From NCBI RefSeq assembly GCF_014698475.1, contig NZ_JACJTB010000028.1:1-64000 (forward strand): a DNA stretch of 64,000 nucleotides, read 5' to 3'. The notes under the pieces were generated by a model, which had not been told where the DNA came from, ran no database searches, and saw only the letters and a list, made by a program, of their open reading frames with translations. The position numbers and the translations under genes were made by a program. The DNA comes from Nostoc spongiaeforme FACHB-130. GTDB taxonomy: Bacteria; Cyanobacteriota; Cyanobacteriia; Cyanobacteriales; Nostocaceae. Shown here piece after piece: positions 55,627 through 64,000 of this stretch (position 1 is the stretch's first letter; each line of letters starts with the position of its first letter).

Positions 55627-55628
55627 TC
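55554..55628 (+). repeat. TTACAAACATCTCT...CCTTGTC repeat, copy B
   Basis: It shares the ends TTACAAACATCTCT and CACATATC with copy A at 36677-36743; the core has three TACCTTGTC units followed by variants. Its right end touches the cheR stop codon (55627-55629). Confidence 0.75.
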
Positions 55629-56850
55629 AAAGCTGTAATCTGTAGATGCGTTGCCAAAGTAAATCAGCACTGGTTTTATCTCCCTGCTGTTCTTTGAGTA
55701 AGGCTAAATGAGTCAATGCTGCTTCGTGATTAGGTTGCAGATAAATGGCTTTACGAAAAGATTCTCCAGCTTGTTCATTTTGTCCCATTGCTTGCTGTAC
55801 CTCACCCAGCAGAACATAAGCTTCTGCATTAATTTGATTTTGATTAAGGTAGTCGTTGCATAGTTGAATTGCATCTTCTAAGTGACCTTGATTAGCCGCA
55901 GTTTTAGCTAAATCTAATAAATTACTGTTGGAATTGTTTACAGCTATCTTTTGGGATAGCGAAATTTCTCCCTTTTTGTTGATAGTCAGTTCAGATGATT
56001 TTTGTGTTGTTAGTTGAGGAAAATTAGTTGATGTATCGATTATAAAATTTTGGCTGTTACTCAACTTCTGATAAGCAATAGCTGAAGATTGGCGGACAGC
56101 GACTAATTGAGTCTTCATGAGTAATGCAGCTTCGGCAGATGCAACAAATAATAAACCTTCTTTAGCAAGTAAATTTCCGATAAGATGAATAGTTTGTTCT
56201 CTAGTTTTACTGTCAAAATAAATTAATAAGTTGCGACAAAAAACTATATCATAATTTTGTTTATTAACACTAAAATTGGCATCAGCCAAATTGCTATTGA
56301 TAAACTTGACTAATTTTTTGATTGATGGTTGCAAATAATATTTAGAATTGATTAATTGAAAATAGGTTTCTTGAGCAGTAAAATTATGCCCACGAAATGA
56401 GTGTTTATCATAAATTGCTGTCTGGGCTTTTAACAAACATTGTTTGCTAATATCAACAGCATCAATTTGAAATTGAGTTGATGTTAACCCAGCTTCTAAT
56501 AATGCGATCGCAATCGAATATGGTTCTTCACCCGTGGCGCAAGGTACACTCAAAACCCGCAACACACCTTGCGGTTTTTTGGGCAACCATTCTGATAATA
56601 CATAGCTTTTGAGCAGCGCAAATGATTCCGGCTCACGAAAAAACCAAGTTTCTGGAATAATCACATTCTCAATTAGTGCTTCCCATTCTTGGGGAGAATC
56701 TTGTAAATATCCTAAATAGTTAGACATTTCTGATATGCCACAATCTACCATTCTTTGATAAATCGCACTTGCGATCGCACCAGAACCAATTGAGTTAACA
56801 TCTAAACCAATTTTGCTTCTTAATAAAGCTTCAATGACAGATTGCACCAT
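55627..56850 (-). CDS. cheR: CheR methyltransferase with C-terminal TPRs
   Basis: CheR methylates glutamates of chemoreceptors with SAM. This 407-residue protein has the N-terminal helical domain ('YLGYLQDSPQEWEALIENVI'), 'VIIPETWFFREPESFALL' (CheR signature), SAM-binding 'VLSVPCATGEEPYSIAIALL' and 'VFCRNLLIYFDSKTREQTIH'. From about residue 310 there are two to three TPRs ('AYVLLGEVQQAMGQNEQAGE'). TPR-bearing CheR proteins are found in alternative chemosensory systems (for example FrzF). It lies upstream of the receptors on the same strand. Confidence 0.95.
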   Translation of the reverse strand: MVQSVIEALLRSKIGLDVNSIGSGAIASAIYQRMVDCGISEMSNYLGYLQDSPQEWEALIENVIIPETWFFREPESFALLKSYVLSEWLPKKPQGVLRVLSVPCATGEEPYSIAIALLEAGLTSTQFQIDAVDISKQCLLKAQTAIYDKHSFRGHNFTAQETYFQLINSKYYLQPSIKKLVKFINSNLADANFSVNKQNYDIVFCRNLLIYFDSKTREQTIHLIGNLLAKEGLLFVASAEAALLMKTQLVAVRQSSAIAYQKLSNSQNFIIDTSTNFPQLTTQKSSELTINKKGEISLSQKIAVNNSNSNLLDLAKTAANQGHLEDAIQLCNDYLNQNQINAEAYVLLGEVQQAMGQNEQAGESFRKAIYLQPNHEAALTHLALLKEQQGDKTSADLLWQRIYRLQL

Positions 56851-56979
56851 TATTAATTTTTTTAAACTACATCAACTCAGACTATAGGCTAGAGATTAGT
56901 ATTTTTTATTCAAAAATCAGTTAATACTAACTAATTAAACAAAATCTTCATACACATTTTAATCCCTAGCATCGAATCC

Positions 56980-57447
56980 CTAAACTCTATTTAAAAAATT
57001 TTCCGATAAGAAATTTATTTGCTCTGTTTCCGATAACAAGTATTTAATATCAAGACAATAAATCATCCCGCGTTCATCTACAATCATTTTGCCCAAATAT
57101 GGCACTGCATCTATCTGAATATGAGCATCAATAAATTCAGTTTGAGATTTGTGCAATGTTTCGACCACTTGTTCTGCCATCAAACCCAAAATATGTTGAG
57201 TATGATTATTTCGACAATAGTTAACTAATATAATTCGCGTACTCAAATTATCGCCACAGCTTTTACCCAGCATCAATTGACATAAATCAACGACTGGTAC
57301 AATAAAACCACGATAGTTAAAGACACCAGCTAGATATTCTGGTGTATGTGGCAAATTATTGAGGGCAATCAGCGGTATAACTTCCACAACCTCTGAAGAA
57401 GCGATCGCATATCGTTCATTACCAACCTTAAACAGTAACATGAGCAT
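56980..57447 (-). CDS. CheW coupling protein
   Basis: This 155-residue single-domain CheW has 'LMLLFKVGNERYAIASSEVV' at the start, 'YLAGVFNYRGFIVPVVDLCQ' in the middle and 'MIVDERGMIYCLDIKYLLSE' near the end. It is the first gene of the leftward chemotaxis-type cluster and would bridge receptors and CheA together with the longer CheW at 50955-51668. Start ATG 57447. The promoter of the cluster should lie in 57448-57589, shared with the divergent hydrolase gene. Confidence 0.92.
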   Translation of the reverse strand: MLMLLFKVGNERYAIASSEVVEVIPLIALNNLPHTPEYLAGVFNYRGFIVPVVDLCQLMLGKSCGDNLSTRIILVNYCRNNHTQHILGLMAEQVVETLHKSQTEFIDAHIQIDAVPYLGKMIVDERGMIYCLDIKYLLSETEQINFLSENFLNRV

Positions 57448-57589
57448 GAATTAATTTCCGTATGTTACTTACTCAAGTTACCCACTTTCGGCAAGAAACG
57501 AACGTAAATTAAATAACACTCTTTATAGTTAATTAGACTAGGGGTTTTGGGAAAAATTGATTATTACTCTATAAAGTTCTCATAAATTT

Positions 57590-58426
57590 ATGCCGCGATC
57601 GCAACTTAGAAACCTGCTGATTGGCGAACTCAGTTGGAAACGGCTAGTTCGCTCATTATTGTTTATTTACGGCTTTTTCGCATTTTATGTCTTTTTGAGA
57701 GCAGATAGCATGATTTTTCTGCCCCAGCCTGCTACTTATCAAGACAATACCAGTATTTTGAAAGTACCTGTTACTGACAAACAGAAGATTTCGGCTGTGT
57801 ATCTACCTAATCCTAGAGCAGAGTATACCATCCTCTACATCCACGGTAATGCTGAAGATATTGGTGATGTTCAGCCATTGTTAGAACGTTTACATCAATG
57901 GGGATTTAGCGTTTTTGCCTATGACTATCGCGGTTTTGGTACAAGCGATGGTAAACCTGGAGAATCAAATGCTTACCAAGACGCTGAAGCAGCATATATC
58001 TATCTCACACAGCAGCTAAAAGTTCCAGGGAAGAAAATTATTGTCTATGGACGTTCTGTTGGCGGAGGATCAGCCGTTGATTTAGCAACTCGTCATTCTG
58101 TTGCTGGTTTGATTTTGGAAAGTACATTTACATCTGCTTTTCGAGTTGTTGTACCTTTTCCTTTACTTCCGTTTGATAAGTTTTCCAACCTGAAAAAACT
58201 TCCGCAGGTTAACTGTCCAGTCTTAGTGATGCACGGTCAAGCTGACCAAACTATCCCTGTCCAACATGGATATACACTATACTCAGCCGCACCTAATCCT
58301 AAGATGTCATTGTGGGTAGATGGTGCAGGTCATGATGATTTTACATGGGTTGCCAACGAACAACATCAAAAAACTTTAGTCGCGTTTCAGCAACTAATTG
58401 AGAATCGTAATGTTAATGTACACTAG
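57590..58426 (+). CDS. alpha/beta hydrolase (ABHD13/BEM46-like)
   Basis: This 278-residue protein has an N-terminal membrane anchor ('LLFIYGFFAFYVFLRA', about 24-39) and an alpha/beta hydrolase domain. 'YTILYIHGNAEDIGDVQPLL' forms the oxyanion region. The nucleophile Ser is in 'VYGRSVGGGSAVDLA', the Asp in 'MHGQADQTIPVQHG' and the His in 'DGAGHDDFTWV'. This set matches the BEM46/ABHD13 group, membrane-bound serine hydrolases of unknown substrate. It is divergent from the chemotaxis cluster. Confidence 0.9.
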   Translation: MPRSQLRNLLIGELSWKRLVRSLLFIYGFFAFYVFLRADSMIFLPQPATYQDNTSILKVPVTDKQKISAVYLPNPRAEYTILYIHGNAEDIGDVQPLLERLHQWGFSVFAYDYRGFGTSDGKPGESNAYQDAEAAYIYLTQQLKVPGKKIIVYGRSVGGGSAVDLATRHSVAGLILESTFTSAFRVVVPFPLLPFDKFSNLKKLPQVNCPVLVMHGQADQTIPVQHGYTLYSAAPNPKMSLWVDGAGHDDFTWVANEQHQKTLVAFQQLIENRNVNVH

Positions 58427-58636
58427 AAGCGGGTTGAAAGCTCGTTATTTGCAATTTTTCAAAGTTTATAGGTGGGTTGAAAAGAATGTCATCTTCCCAA
58501 TTTTTATTCTTGTAGAGGCTGAATCAAAGTTTGGGCTAATAATTTTCAGGTTCAGCATAGAATAAAGGTAAGTTCTTGACGAGGACATTAATTTGTTAAC
58601 AGTGACAAATAATTAGTTAATGTATACTACAACAAA

Positions 58637-58684
58637 AGCGGGCGATGGGACTCGAACCCACGACGTTCACCTTGGGAAGGTGAA
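58637..58684 (-). pseudogene. 3' half of tRNA-Gly(CCC), likely attachment site
   Basis: The minus strand reads as an anticodon arm TTCACC-TTCCCAA-GGTGAA (anticodon CCC), a short variable loop, a T arm (GTGGG-TTCGAGT-CCCAT) and the 3' acceptor strand CGCCCGC plus T. The 5' acceptor strand and D arm are missing: the next bases are A/T-rich and unrelated. Such 3' halves are left at the far end of elements integrated into tRNA genes. The polarity puts the element to the right. Confidence 0.75.
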
Positions 58685-58727
58685 TATTAGCTTGATTTTT
58701 TAATACTTTCCAGGTTTGTGCAAATCG

Positions 58728-58748
58728 TTACACCCAATTTACACCCAA
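58728..58748 (+). repeat. paired TTACACCCAA direct repeats (possible integrase arm sites)
   Basis: TTACACCCAA occurs at 58728-58737 and again at 58739-58748, 11 bases apart, about one helix turn. They lie 44 bases inside the tRNA remnant. Tyrosine recombinases bind such short repeats flanking the core; the role is inference. Confidence 0.45.
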
Positions 58749-58840
58749 ACTACGGTTAAAAAAACATTTGCAACATTCACAGCCAGAAAAAAGGTGATCG
58801 CTATCCCATCCTAAGCGATCGCCTTCAATGATTAGTGCTA

Positions 58841-59041
58841 CTACTGAGGTGGGCAAGCCAGCTTTTCAATTCGGATATGGGGTAGTGGGAACATATTAAT
58901 CTCTATTTTTGCACCGCACTCAGCCCTGGACATCATCCACAACCCCCCAAATCCCATTCCACCAGCAATAATCAGCGCAACCATACGGCTTGTTCTCTGG
59001 GGTTCCGGTTTATTCGGCTTTTGATTTGTTAGTGAAGACAT
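58841..59041 (-). CDS. small single-helix membrane protein
   Basis: This 66-residue frame has one hydrophobic segment ('MVALIIAGGMGFGGLWMM', about 20-37) between a basic, Pro-rich front and a tail with two cysteines ('FPLPHIRIEKLACPPQ'). GAGGAAG lies 11 bases before the ATG at 59041. Function unknown. It is the first gene inside the tRNA remnant, divergent from the ATPase cluster. Confidence 0.55.
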   Translation of the reverse strand: MSSLTNQKPNKPEPQRTSRMVALIIAGGMGFGGLWMMSRAECGAKIEINMFPLPHIRIEKLACPPQ

Positions 59042-59267
59042 TTGTAATATGCTTCCTCGTTATTTACAAAAGATTGACTAGGCAATATAAAAAAACTCTT
59101 GCCTCAGTTCTCTTAAACTTTAAAATTTGGGTTATAAACCAAGGCAATCCCCCAAACTTAAAAACTTTGCAAAATCGCTGAAAATCCTGCAATATAATGT
59201 AAAATTAGGCTTTGGGTTAGTTACTAACTACCCCAAACCCAAACTTTTTTATTTGAACTTACTAATT

Positions 59268-60557
59268 TTGAGCGGAAGTACACTTAAACTTACTTGGGGA
59301 AAGCAGATCAGAGATAGAGCAGAGTTAATTCTGCGCGTGTTATTGCTGGCTGCAAAGCATGGTGAGAAATGTTATTTACCAGAAAAATCTTCTTTTGATC
59401 AAGAATTAAATTTACATATATTGGAATTTGACACTACTATTGAAAATTTACTTGCGCTGACAGATAAATATTCTGCAAATATAAAAAATAATATATACGA
59501 AAATTTTAAGCGTTTAGGAACACAAAACAATCACATTAATAAGTTATTGCGAAGGATACATGAAATTGACATTATCGATGATAAAAGGAAAGATAATAAG
59601 CAAGGCAGTAACCGATGGATATTTAGCTTAAAATTACCTCATGATAAGGATAAAATAGATGAAAATTTGCAACATTTACATAGTCAATGGACAAAGAAGA
59701 GTCCAGAAAAATCCAAGGCACTAGCAGAAAAAAACAAATTAATCACTGATAATGCTCAATCTACAAACAAATTCATCGGACGAATTAACGAAGATATAGC
59801 ACAACTAATATCTTCTTTGGACTGTAAAAGTCAAAAGGAAATGTTTCTAGAAAAGGTTTGTAATGAAAATAATGGCAATAGAAGAGGATGTTTTATTATT
59901 AAAGCAGAAAAAGCAATTCAGCCTTGGTTTCTATGGTGTTTAACAAAATTGATTGGAGATTCTGAGGACGCAAAAATAATTAGGGCTAATATTGACTTCC
60001 TTGTGAGACAAAATTTTGATAATTATTTCTGGCAAACATTCGCTAATAGTGTAGGAGTAAAAGATAATTTAGACCGGAGAATGGTAATTGAAAAACTGAC
60101 AGAGTTTCATAAAACAAGTTCTGTAGTTATTGTTATTAATAATTTTGATGACTTAGCTGATACTCATTTTCATGCCTTAATTAATTTTCGTAATGAATTA
60201 TTTACGGAAATTAGTAATATCTCAAGAACAACTCTTCAAAAGATAAAATTATGGTTCGTTATATTTTTAGTCAGCAGTAATAACAGTGATATAAACTTTA
60301 TTAATAACAATAATCAAAATACAGAATATCCTATTGAGCTAAAGTTGAGAGAAATTCAAGCACTAGAAGTGGAAAATTGGTTAAATGTCAATCAAAAGGC
60401 TTTAAAAAAAAGCAATTATAATTTAGAGATCGGGTACGAAATAGTTGTTGCTTCTCCAACAAATCCTCATAGTTTAATCGATGAACTTTGTAAGTATGTA
60501 TTCAATTTAAATAAGGGTATTTTAGGTATTGAAGACTATTGGAGCAGATTTAAATGA
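59268..60557 (+). CDS. winged-helix-like protein with degenerate STAND-like NTPase region
   Basis: This protein of about 429 residues begins 'LKLTWGKQIRDRAELILRVL' and has 'NRWIFSLKLPHDKDKIDENL' near residue 125. This pattern is, from memory, an N-terminal module of cyanobacterial STAND/conflict proteins. The second half shows 'GCFIIKAEKAIQPWFLWCLT', where a Walker A would sit but without GxxxxGK, then 'SSVVIVINNFDDL' as a degenerate Walker B. It thus resembles an inactive STAND domain. The start is uncertain: TTG 59268 is chosen just before the conserved region, and the frame is open to 59127. It overlaps the MoxR gene by 4 bp (ATGA). Confidence 0.6.
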   Translation: MSGSTLKLTWGKQIRDRAELILRVLLLAAKHGEKCYLPEKSSFDQELNLHILEFDTTIENLLALTDKYSANIKNNIYENFKRLGTQNNHINKLLRRIHEIDIIDDKRKDNKQGSNRWIFSLKLPHDKDKIDENLQHLHSQWTKKSPEKSKALAEKNKLITDNAQSTNKFIGRINEDIAQLISSLDCKSQKEMFLEKVCNENNGNRRGCFIIKAEKAIQPWFLWCLTKLIGDSEDAKIIRANIDFLVRQNFDNYFWQTFANSVGVKDNLDRRMVIEKLTEFHKTSSVVIVINNFDDLADTHFHALINFRNELFTEISNISRTTLQKIKLWFVIFLVSSNNSDINFINNNNQNTEYPIELKLREIQALEVENWLNVNQKALKKSNYNLEIGYEIVVASPTNPHSLIDELCKYVFNLNKGILGIEDYWSRFK

Positions 60558-61582
60558 TAAGCAACAATAAACAACCTGATTATAAATATACAGCAGAAGA
60601 GAAGTATCACACTGAAGATGGTACTGAGGATTCTTGGAAGCAAATTTATTGTCCCTATCCCTATCTACCTAGTGAAGATTTAAAAGAAGCTGTGAATTTA
60701 GCGATCGCACTCGAAAGACCGTTACTATTAGAAGGAGAACCTGGTTGTGGTAAAACCCGTTTAGCTGGCGCAGTTGCTTATGAATTTACCCAAAAATATC
60801 TACAAAACCAGAAAAATGACCAGGGTGAACAAAAATTATGGGATTATTATATCTGGAATATTAAATCTACAACCCGCGCTCGTGATGGACTTTATAGATA
60901 TGACGCAGTTGCCAGATTAAGGGATGCCCAATTAATGGGAACTGATCCTAAAAAAATGCAAGACTTTTTAGGATTTGTAGAAACTGGACGCTTAAAGGAT
61001 CGATTGCGGAATCAGAGAAATTATCTGGAATTTGGCCCGTTAGGCAAGGCGTTAGGTGCAGAAAAAAAACATGATTATCGTCCCATTTTATTGATTGATG
61101 AAATTGATAAAGCAGATAGCGATTTTGCGAATGATTTATTACTGGAGCTAGAAGAATTACGTTTTGAAATTCCTGAGATTGGAGAGTCATTTTCGACTCC
61201 AGAACATAAACCGATTATTTTTATTACCAGCAATCGTGAAAGACCTTTATCAGACCCTTTCTTGCGTCGCTGTATTTACTTTGATGTTAAGTTCCCTGAT
61301 GATAAGCTACTCATCAAAATTATAGATAAGCGATTTGGTAAATCCAGATTTAAGAGCAAACAGCTCATAGAAGAAAAAGCAATAACTATTTTTAAGGAAA
61401 TTCGTGAATTGCTGCAAAATAATCCTGGCAGTAAACCACCGGGTACTAGTGAATTTATAGATTTTTTTAATGCACTTTCACAAAGTAAAAATCCTTTAGA
61501 AGACTTGAATAACTTATTTAACAGAACGCCATTGCTGGGAATGCTGATTAAAACGAAGCAAGACCAAGCTATTATCTCATAA
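60554..61582 (+). CDS. MoxR-type AAA+ ATPase
   Basis: This 342-residue ATPase has Walker A 'LEGEPGCGKTRLAGAVAYEF' (residues 60-79), Walker B 'ILLIDEIDKADSDFANDLLL' (178-197), sensor-1 'IIFITSNRERPLSDPFLRRC' with an arginine-finger-like Arg, and a lid at about 250-330. MoxR proteins act with vWA-domain partners to remodel target complexes. Here a vWA protein follows directly and a STAND-like protein precedes with a 4-bp overlap. Such co-occurrence defines vWA-MoxR conflict or regulatory systems. Confidence 0.9.
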   Translation: MISNNKQPDYKYTAEEKYHTEDGTEDSWKQIYCPYPYLPSEDLKEAVNLAIALERPLLLEGEPGCGKTRLAGAVAYEFTQKYLQNQKNDQGEQKLWDYYIWNIKSTTRARDGLYRYDAVARLRDAQLMGTDPKKMQDFLGFVETGRLKDRLRNQRNYLEFGPLGKALGAEKKHDYRPILLIDEIDKADSDFANDLLLELEELRFEIPEIGESFSTPEHKPIIFITSNRERPLSDPFLRRCIYFDVKFPDDKLLIKIIDKRFGKSRFKSKQLIEEKAITIFKEIRELLQNNPGSKPPGTSEFIDFFNALSQSKNPLEDLNNLFNRTPLLGMLIKTKQDQAIIS

Positions 61583-61649
61583 ACCTTAAAAAATCAGCAT
61601 CAAAATCCATGAAATAATATTGATTCTGAAGTTTATTATTAATACATTT

Positions 61650-62942
61650 ATGAATACTTCTCAATCTAAAAATTATTTTCATGATGATTCTTCACTGCAA
61701 TTATTAGAAACTGGCATTCCTCAAACCCTAGAACAATATGAATCTGTATTATTAGATTTATTTCAACAATTGCGAAAAGCTGGAATGGCTTTAACGCTCG
61801 AACAATATGAGTTATTAAAAATTGCAGTTGCAAAAGGATATAGTTTAACAAGTTGGGCAGATTTAAAACGCTTATGTCAGTTACTGTGGGCTAAACCCAG
61901 TCCTAATTATGATATTAATATTTTTAATCGCGTTTTTGATGCTTATCACCAGCAATATTTTGCCGAAATATTACCAGAACCACTACCAGAAACACCACTA
62001 GAAACACCACCAGAACCTATACCAGAACCTATACCAGAACCTATACCAGAACCTATACCAGAACCTATACCAGAACCTATACCAGAACCTATACCAGAAC
62101 CTATACCAGAACCCCCTGTTGAAAAACCTCCTACGCCGGATAAACAATTATTAAATCTTCCCGAAATTCCACCCAGAAATTTTGGAAAATCACTAATTCT
62201 GCAACCGGATAAAGCAAAAACGCTAGGTGCAATAAACTCGCCAGATAATAGACAGGGAATTGTTCTCACTCCCAAGAATTTTCCCATTAAGTTGCAAGAT
62301 GTCCAAAGCATTAAAGACTTATTAAAAAAAACAGTACGTGTTACTGGGTACTGGGAATTAGATATTGAAGCGACTATTGAAAGGATTGAACGAGAAGGTA
62401 TTTTTGCTGATGTAGAAATGCGTCCAAGAATGAGTCGAAGCGGTGAATTATTATTGTTAATTGATGATAGCTTGGCCATGATACCATTTTTTCGAGCATT
62501 TGAGCCTCTTACGCAAGCAATTACACAATCTCAAATCACCCCAGCGCAGATATATCGCTTTACTAGCTATCCCGACGAACATCTTTATGAGTGGGAACAT
62601 CCAACTATTGCCCATCACTTGAGAAATATTTTGCCAAAACTGCATCGCTACCGTACTGTTGCCTTAATTATTAGCGATGCTGGAGCCGCAACCATGACCT
62701 ACAATCAAAACAGAATTAAAGGAATATTAAAATTCTTAATTGCCTTATCTCCCTGTATTCGTCAATTAATTTGGCTAAATCCTTTACCTACTCAACGATG
62801 GAAGTACACTTCAGCTTGGAAAATTCATGCAATACTTAATGGCAAGATGTTAACCTACGAGCTTGCCAGCTTACAAAAAGCAGCCAAAGAAAATCCACAG
62901 GGGGAGATACAAATATGGCAAATAAACCCCCGTCAAAAATAA
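61650..62942 (+). CDS. vWA (SAV_2336-like) protein with IPEP repeat
   Basis: This protein of about 430 residues has an N-terminal helical part ('[20 protein letters not shown]') that resembles the SAV_2336-related N-terminal domain, a Pro/Glu hinge with eight IPEP units (about 121-154) and a C-terminal vWA-like domain. That domain has '[17 protein letters not shown]', so the MIDAS D-x-S-x-S reads D-D-S-L-A, and later '[16 protein letters not shown]'. Metal binding may be altered. I start at ATG 61650; a TTG at 61620 is less likely. It overlaps the FGE-like gene by 28 bases and is the natural partner of the MoxR ATPase. Confidence 0.8.
   Translation: MNTSQSKNYFHDDSSLQLLETGIPQTLEQYESVLLDLFQQLRKAGMALTLEQYELLKIAVAKGYSLTSWADLKRLCQLLWAKPSPNYDINIFNRVFDAYHQQYFAEILPEPLPETPLETPPEPIPEPIPEPIPEPIPEPIPEPIPEPIPEPIPEPPVEKPPTPDKQLLNLPEIPPRNFGKSLILQPDKAKTLGAINSPDNRQGIVLTPKNFPIKLQDVQSIKDLLKKTVRVTGYWELDIEATIERIEREGIFADVEMRPRMSRSGELLLLIDDSLAMIPFFRAFEPLTQAITQSQITPAQIYRFTSYPDEHLYEWEHPTIAHHLRNILPKLHRYRTVALIISDAGAATMTYNQNRIKGILKFLIALSPCIRQLIWLNPLPTQRWKYTSAWKIHAILNGKMLTYELASLQKAAKENPQGEIQIWQINPRQK
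62010..62113 (+). repeat. 12-bp in-frame tandem repeat (CCAGAACCTATA)
   Basis: Eight perfect copies of CCAGAACCTATA and a partial ninth start at 62010 with 12-base period, coding for the P-E-P-I hinge of the vWA protein. Perfect identity at third positions points to recent slippage. Confidence 0.9.
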
Positions 62943-64000
62943 ATTCCCAAAAACGGGACAAAATGGATGATTTAACAACTCGCCGCCTTCGGGTTGTTGA
63001 ACAACGCTATGGCAAAAAAACACTGGAATTAGCTTATCATGCGGCTTTCCCCTTAACAATCACCTCAGATTTGCTTTATTGTCTGCGAGAGACTTTTGTC
63101 CAAGATTCTCCCTGGTATGCAGTAGCCGATGTGTTGCTGTCGGGTTTATGTCAAACCATAGGCCATGACTTGTATGAAATGGAAGAGGATACAAGATATG
63201 CCTTAATCCAGAAGTTACACGAAGATGAAAACTTTGGGGAACAGCGACTCCAAGATTTATCTAATTTCATGTCCCATTACATTTTAAATCGCTTCAAACA
63301 TGAGACTAATAACTATCGCCGCGAGTGGATACCATTATCATACTTAATGGCAGATGGGAAAGAGGTAAACGCCATCAAAGAACAATTACGAAACTTGCTA
63401 GAAGCCTTACCAGAAGATGATGAAGAACGTATCAAGTGGAAAGAATTAGAAACAAAATATCAGGATTTCCTACGGGAGAAAGGCTTTGAGCCGTTGTTAT
63501 TAAAACTAGAGGATGAGACTGATGAGGAATCTACCCTCAATGATGAAGAAAAGGCAATTGCAAAAGCAATGGGAGTTGAGTTAAAACCTTTTGAGTATGA
63601 AGTTGCAGTTATTAGCCAAACATTTAAGTTTAATACAGTAACAGTCAATGCTCGTGGAGAAGTAATTAAAAGAGAGGAAAACCAAGCAATTTATTATGTA
63701 GAGTTTTTAGGGAAAGCAGCAGGAGAACCATCACAACTGAAAATTGAAATGGTAGCGATTCCAGGGGGAACCTTTAGAATGGGTTCGCCAAAAAATGAAC
63801 TAGGACGCTATGAAGATGAAAGTCCCCAGCATACCGTAACTATAAAACCTTTTTTCATGGGTAAATACCCAGTTACCCAGGCACAGTGGCGATTTGTAGC
63901 ACAGTTACCCCAGGTACATCGGAAAATAAGCTCAGAACCATTTCGCTTTCAAGGCGATACTTTACCTGTAGAACAAGTCTCTTGGTACGATGCAGTGGAA
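62915..64000 (+). CDS. formylglycine-generating-enzyme (SUMF1)-like protein, partial at window edge
   Basis: This frame runs open from ATG 62915 to the window edge, 362 codons. The N-terminal 120 residues ('[20 protein letters not shown]', '[20 protein letters not shown]') are the module that precedes FGE domains in many cyanobacterial conflict loci. A linker with '[20 protein letters not shown]' follows. From about residue 287 an FGE/SUMF1 domain begins ('[20 protein letters not shown]', '[14 protein letters not shown]', '[12 protein letters not shown]'). The C-terminal part with the copper-binding cysteines lies outside. GGGGAG lies nine bases before the ATG. It overlaps the vWA gene by 28 bases. 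Confidence 0.88.
   Translation, partial: MANKPPSKINSQKRDKMDDLTTRRLRVVEQRYGKKTLELAYHAAFPLTITSDLLYCLRETFVQDSPWYAVADVLLSGLCQTIGHDLYEMEEDTRYALIQKLHEDENFGEQRLQDLSNFMSHYILNRFKHETNNYRREWIPLSYLMADGKEVNAIKEQLRNLLEALPEDDEERIKWKELETKYQDFLREKGFEPLLLKLEDETDEESTLNDEEKAIAKAMGVELKPFEYEVAVISQTFKFNTVTVNARGEVIKREENQAIYYVEFLGKAAGEPSQLKIEMVAIPGGTFRMGSPKNELGRYEDESPQHTVTIKPFFMGKYPVTQAQWRFVAQLPQVHRKISSEPFRFQGDTLPVEQVSWYDAVE

Noticed and set aside
62010-62113. Regular repeat considered as a CRISPR array
   Set aside because: Period 12 without spacers and in frame inside the vWA gene.
61946-62479. 177-codon minus-strand frame rich in GSGIGSGI
   Set aside because: It is the antisense reading of the IPEP repeat and the vWA gene.

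Overview
The window comes from a filamentous, probably heterocyst-forming (Nostoc-like) cyanobacterium. This rests on frequent GCGATCGC (HIP1) octamers, heptameric short tandem repeats between genes, a SufR-controlled sufBCDS operon, and protein families typical of Nostocales. Genus is inference; no rRNA gene is present.

Layout. (1) 1-11169 is an exopolysaccharide region: the outward-reading start of a probable IS630-type transposase, a 5'-truncated Wzy-like polymerase, four GT4 glycosyltransferases, one GT2 glycosyltransferase, a large secreted DUF4082/CBM6-like protein on the other strand, and a WcaF-type acetyltransferase. (2) 11388-17386 is housekeeping: a small conserved protein, inorganic pyrophosphatase, a ParE/RelE-type toxin-antitoxin pair, panD, a metallo-beta-lactamase-fold protein that has lost its main metal motif, a methyltransferase, a TrpD-like protein and a LysR regulator. 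(3) 17711-28696 holds a secreted POTRA-TPR-CHAT fusion, a secreted metallophosphoesterase, an M3 oligopeptidase, a dienelactone hydrolase, a zinc alcohol dehydrogenase and a 50-residue protein. (4) 29106-33577 is an NAD operon: pncB, nadD, an NrtR-like Nudix regulator and nadE, with a palindrome over its promoter. (5) 33830-39761 is miscellaneous: a peptidoglycan-binding protein, an ABC ATPase, a TPR protein, a YbjQ-family protein, a four-helix membrane protein and a PEBP lipoprotein. (6) 39866-45750 is sufR divergent from sufB-sufC-sufD-sufS, with two CAAC-N6-GTTG operators between them. (7) 45926-57447 is a leftward chemotaxis-type cluster: CheW, CheR, two chemoreceptors, CheW, CheA-REC, CheB and a receiver-kinase hybrid. 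(8) 57590-58426 is an alpha/beta hydrolase.

The most notable part is the right end. At 58637-58684 lies the 3' half of a tRNA-Gly(CCC) gene on the minus strand, followed by two direct repeats spaced like integrase arm sites. This is how the far end of a tRNA-integrated element looks. Its polarity predicts that the element runs rightwards from here and that an intact tRNA-Gly(CCC) lies beyond the window. Just inside are a small membrane protein and four tightly packed genes: a winged-helix-like/degenerate STAND-like protein, a MoxR AAA+ ATPase, a vWA protein with an IPEP repeat, and a formylglycine-generating-enzyme (FGE)-like protein cut by the window edge. They resemble the vWA-MoxR-centred NTP-dependent conflict systems known from comparative genomics of multicellular bacteria.

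Dispersed repeats are plentiful: heptameric STRRs, inverted pairs of roughly 75 bp and 21 bp, a polypyrimidine repeat pair, and a MITE-like cluster at 23.7-23.9 kb. No rRNA, complete tRNA or CRISPR array was seen.
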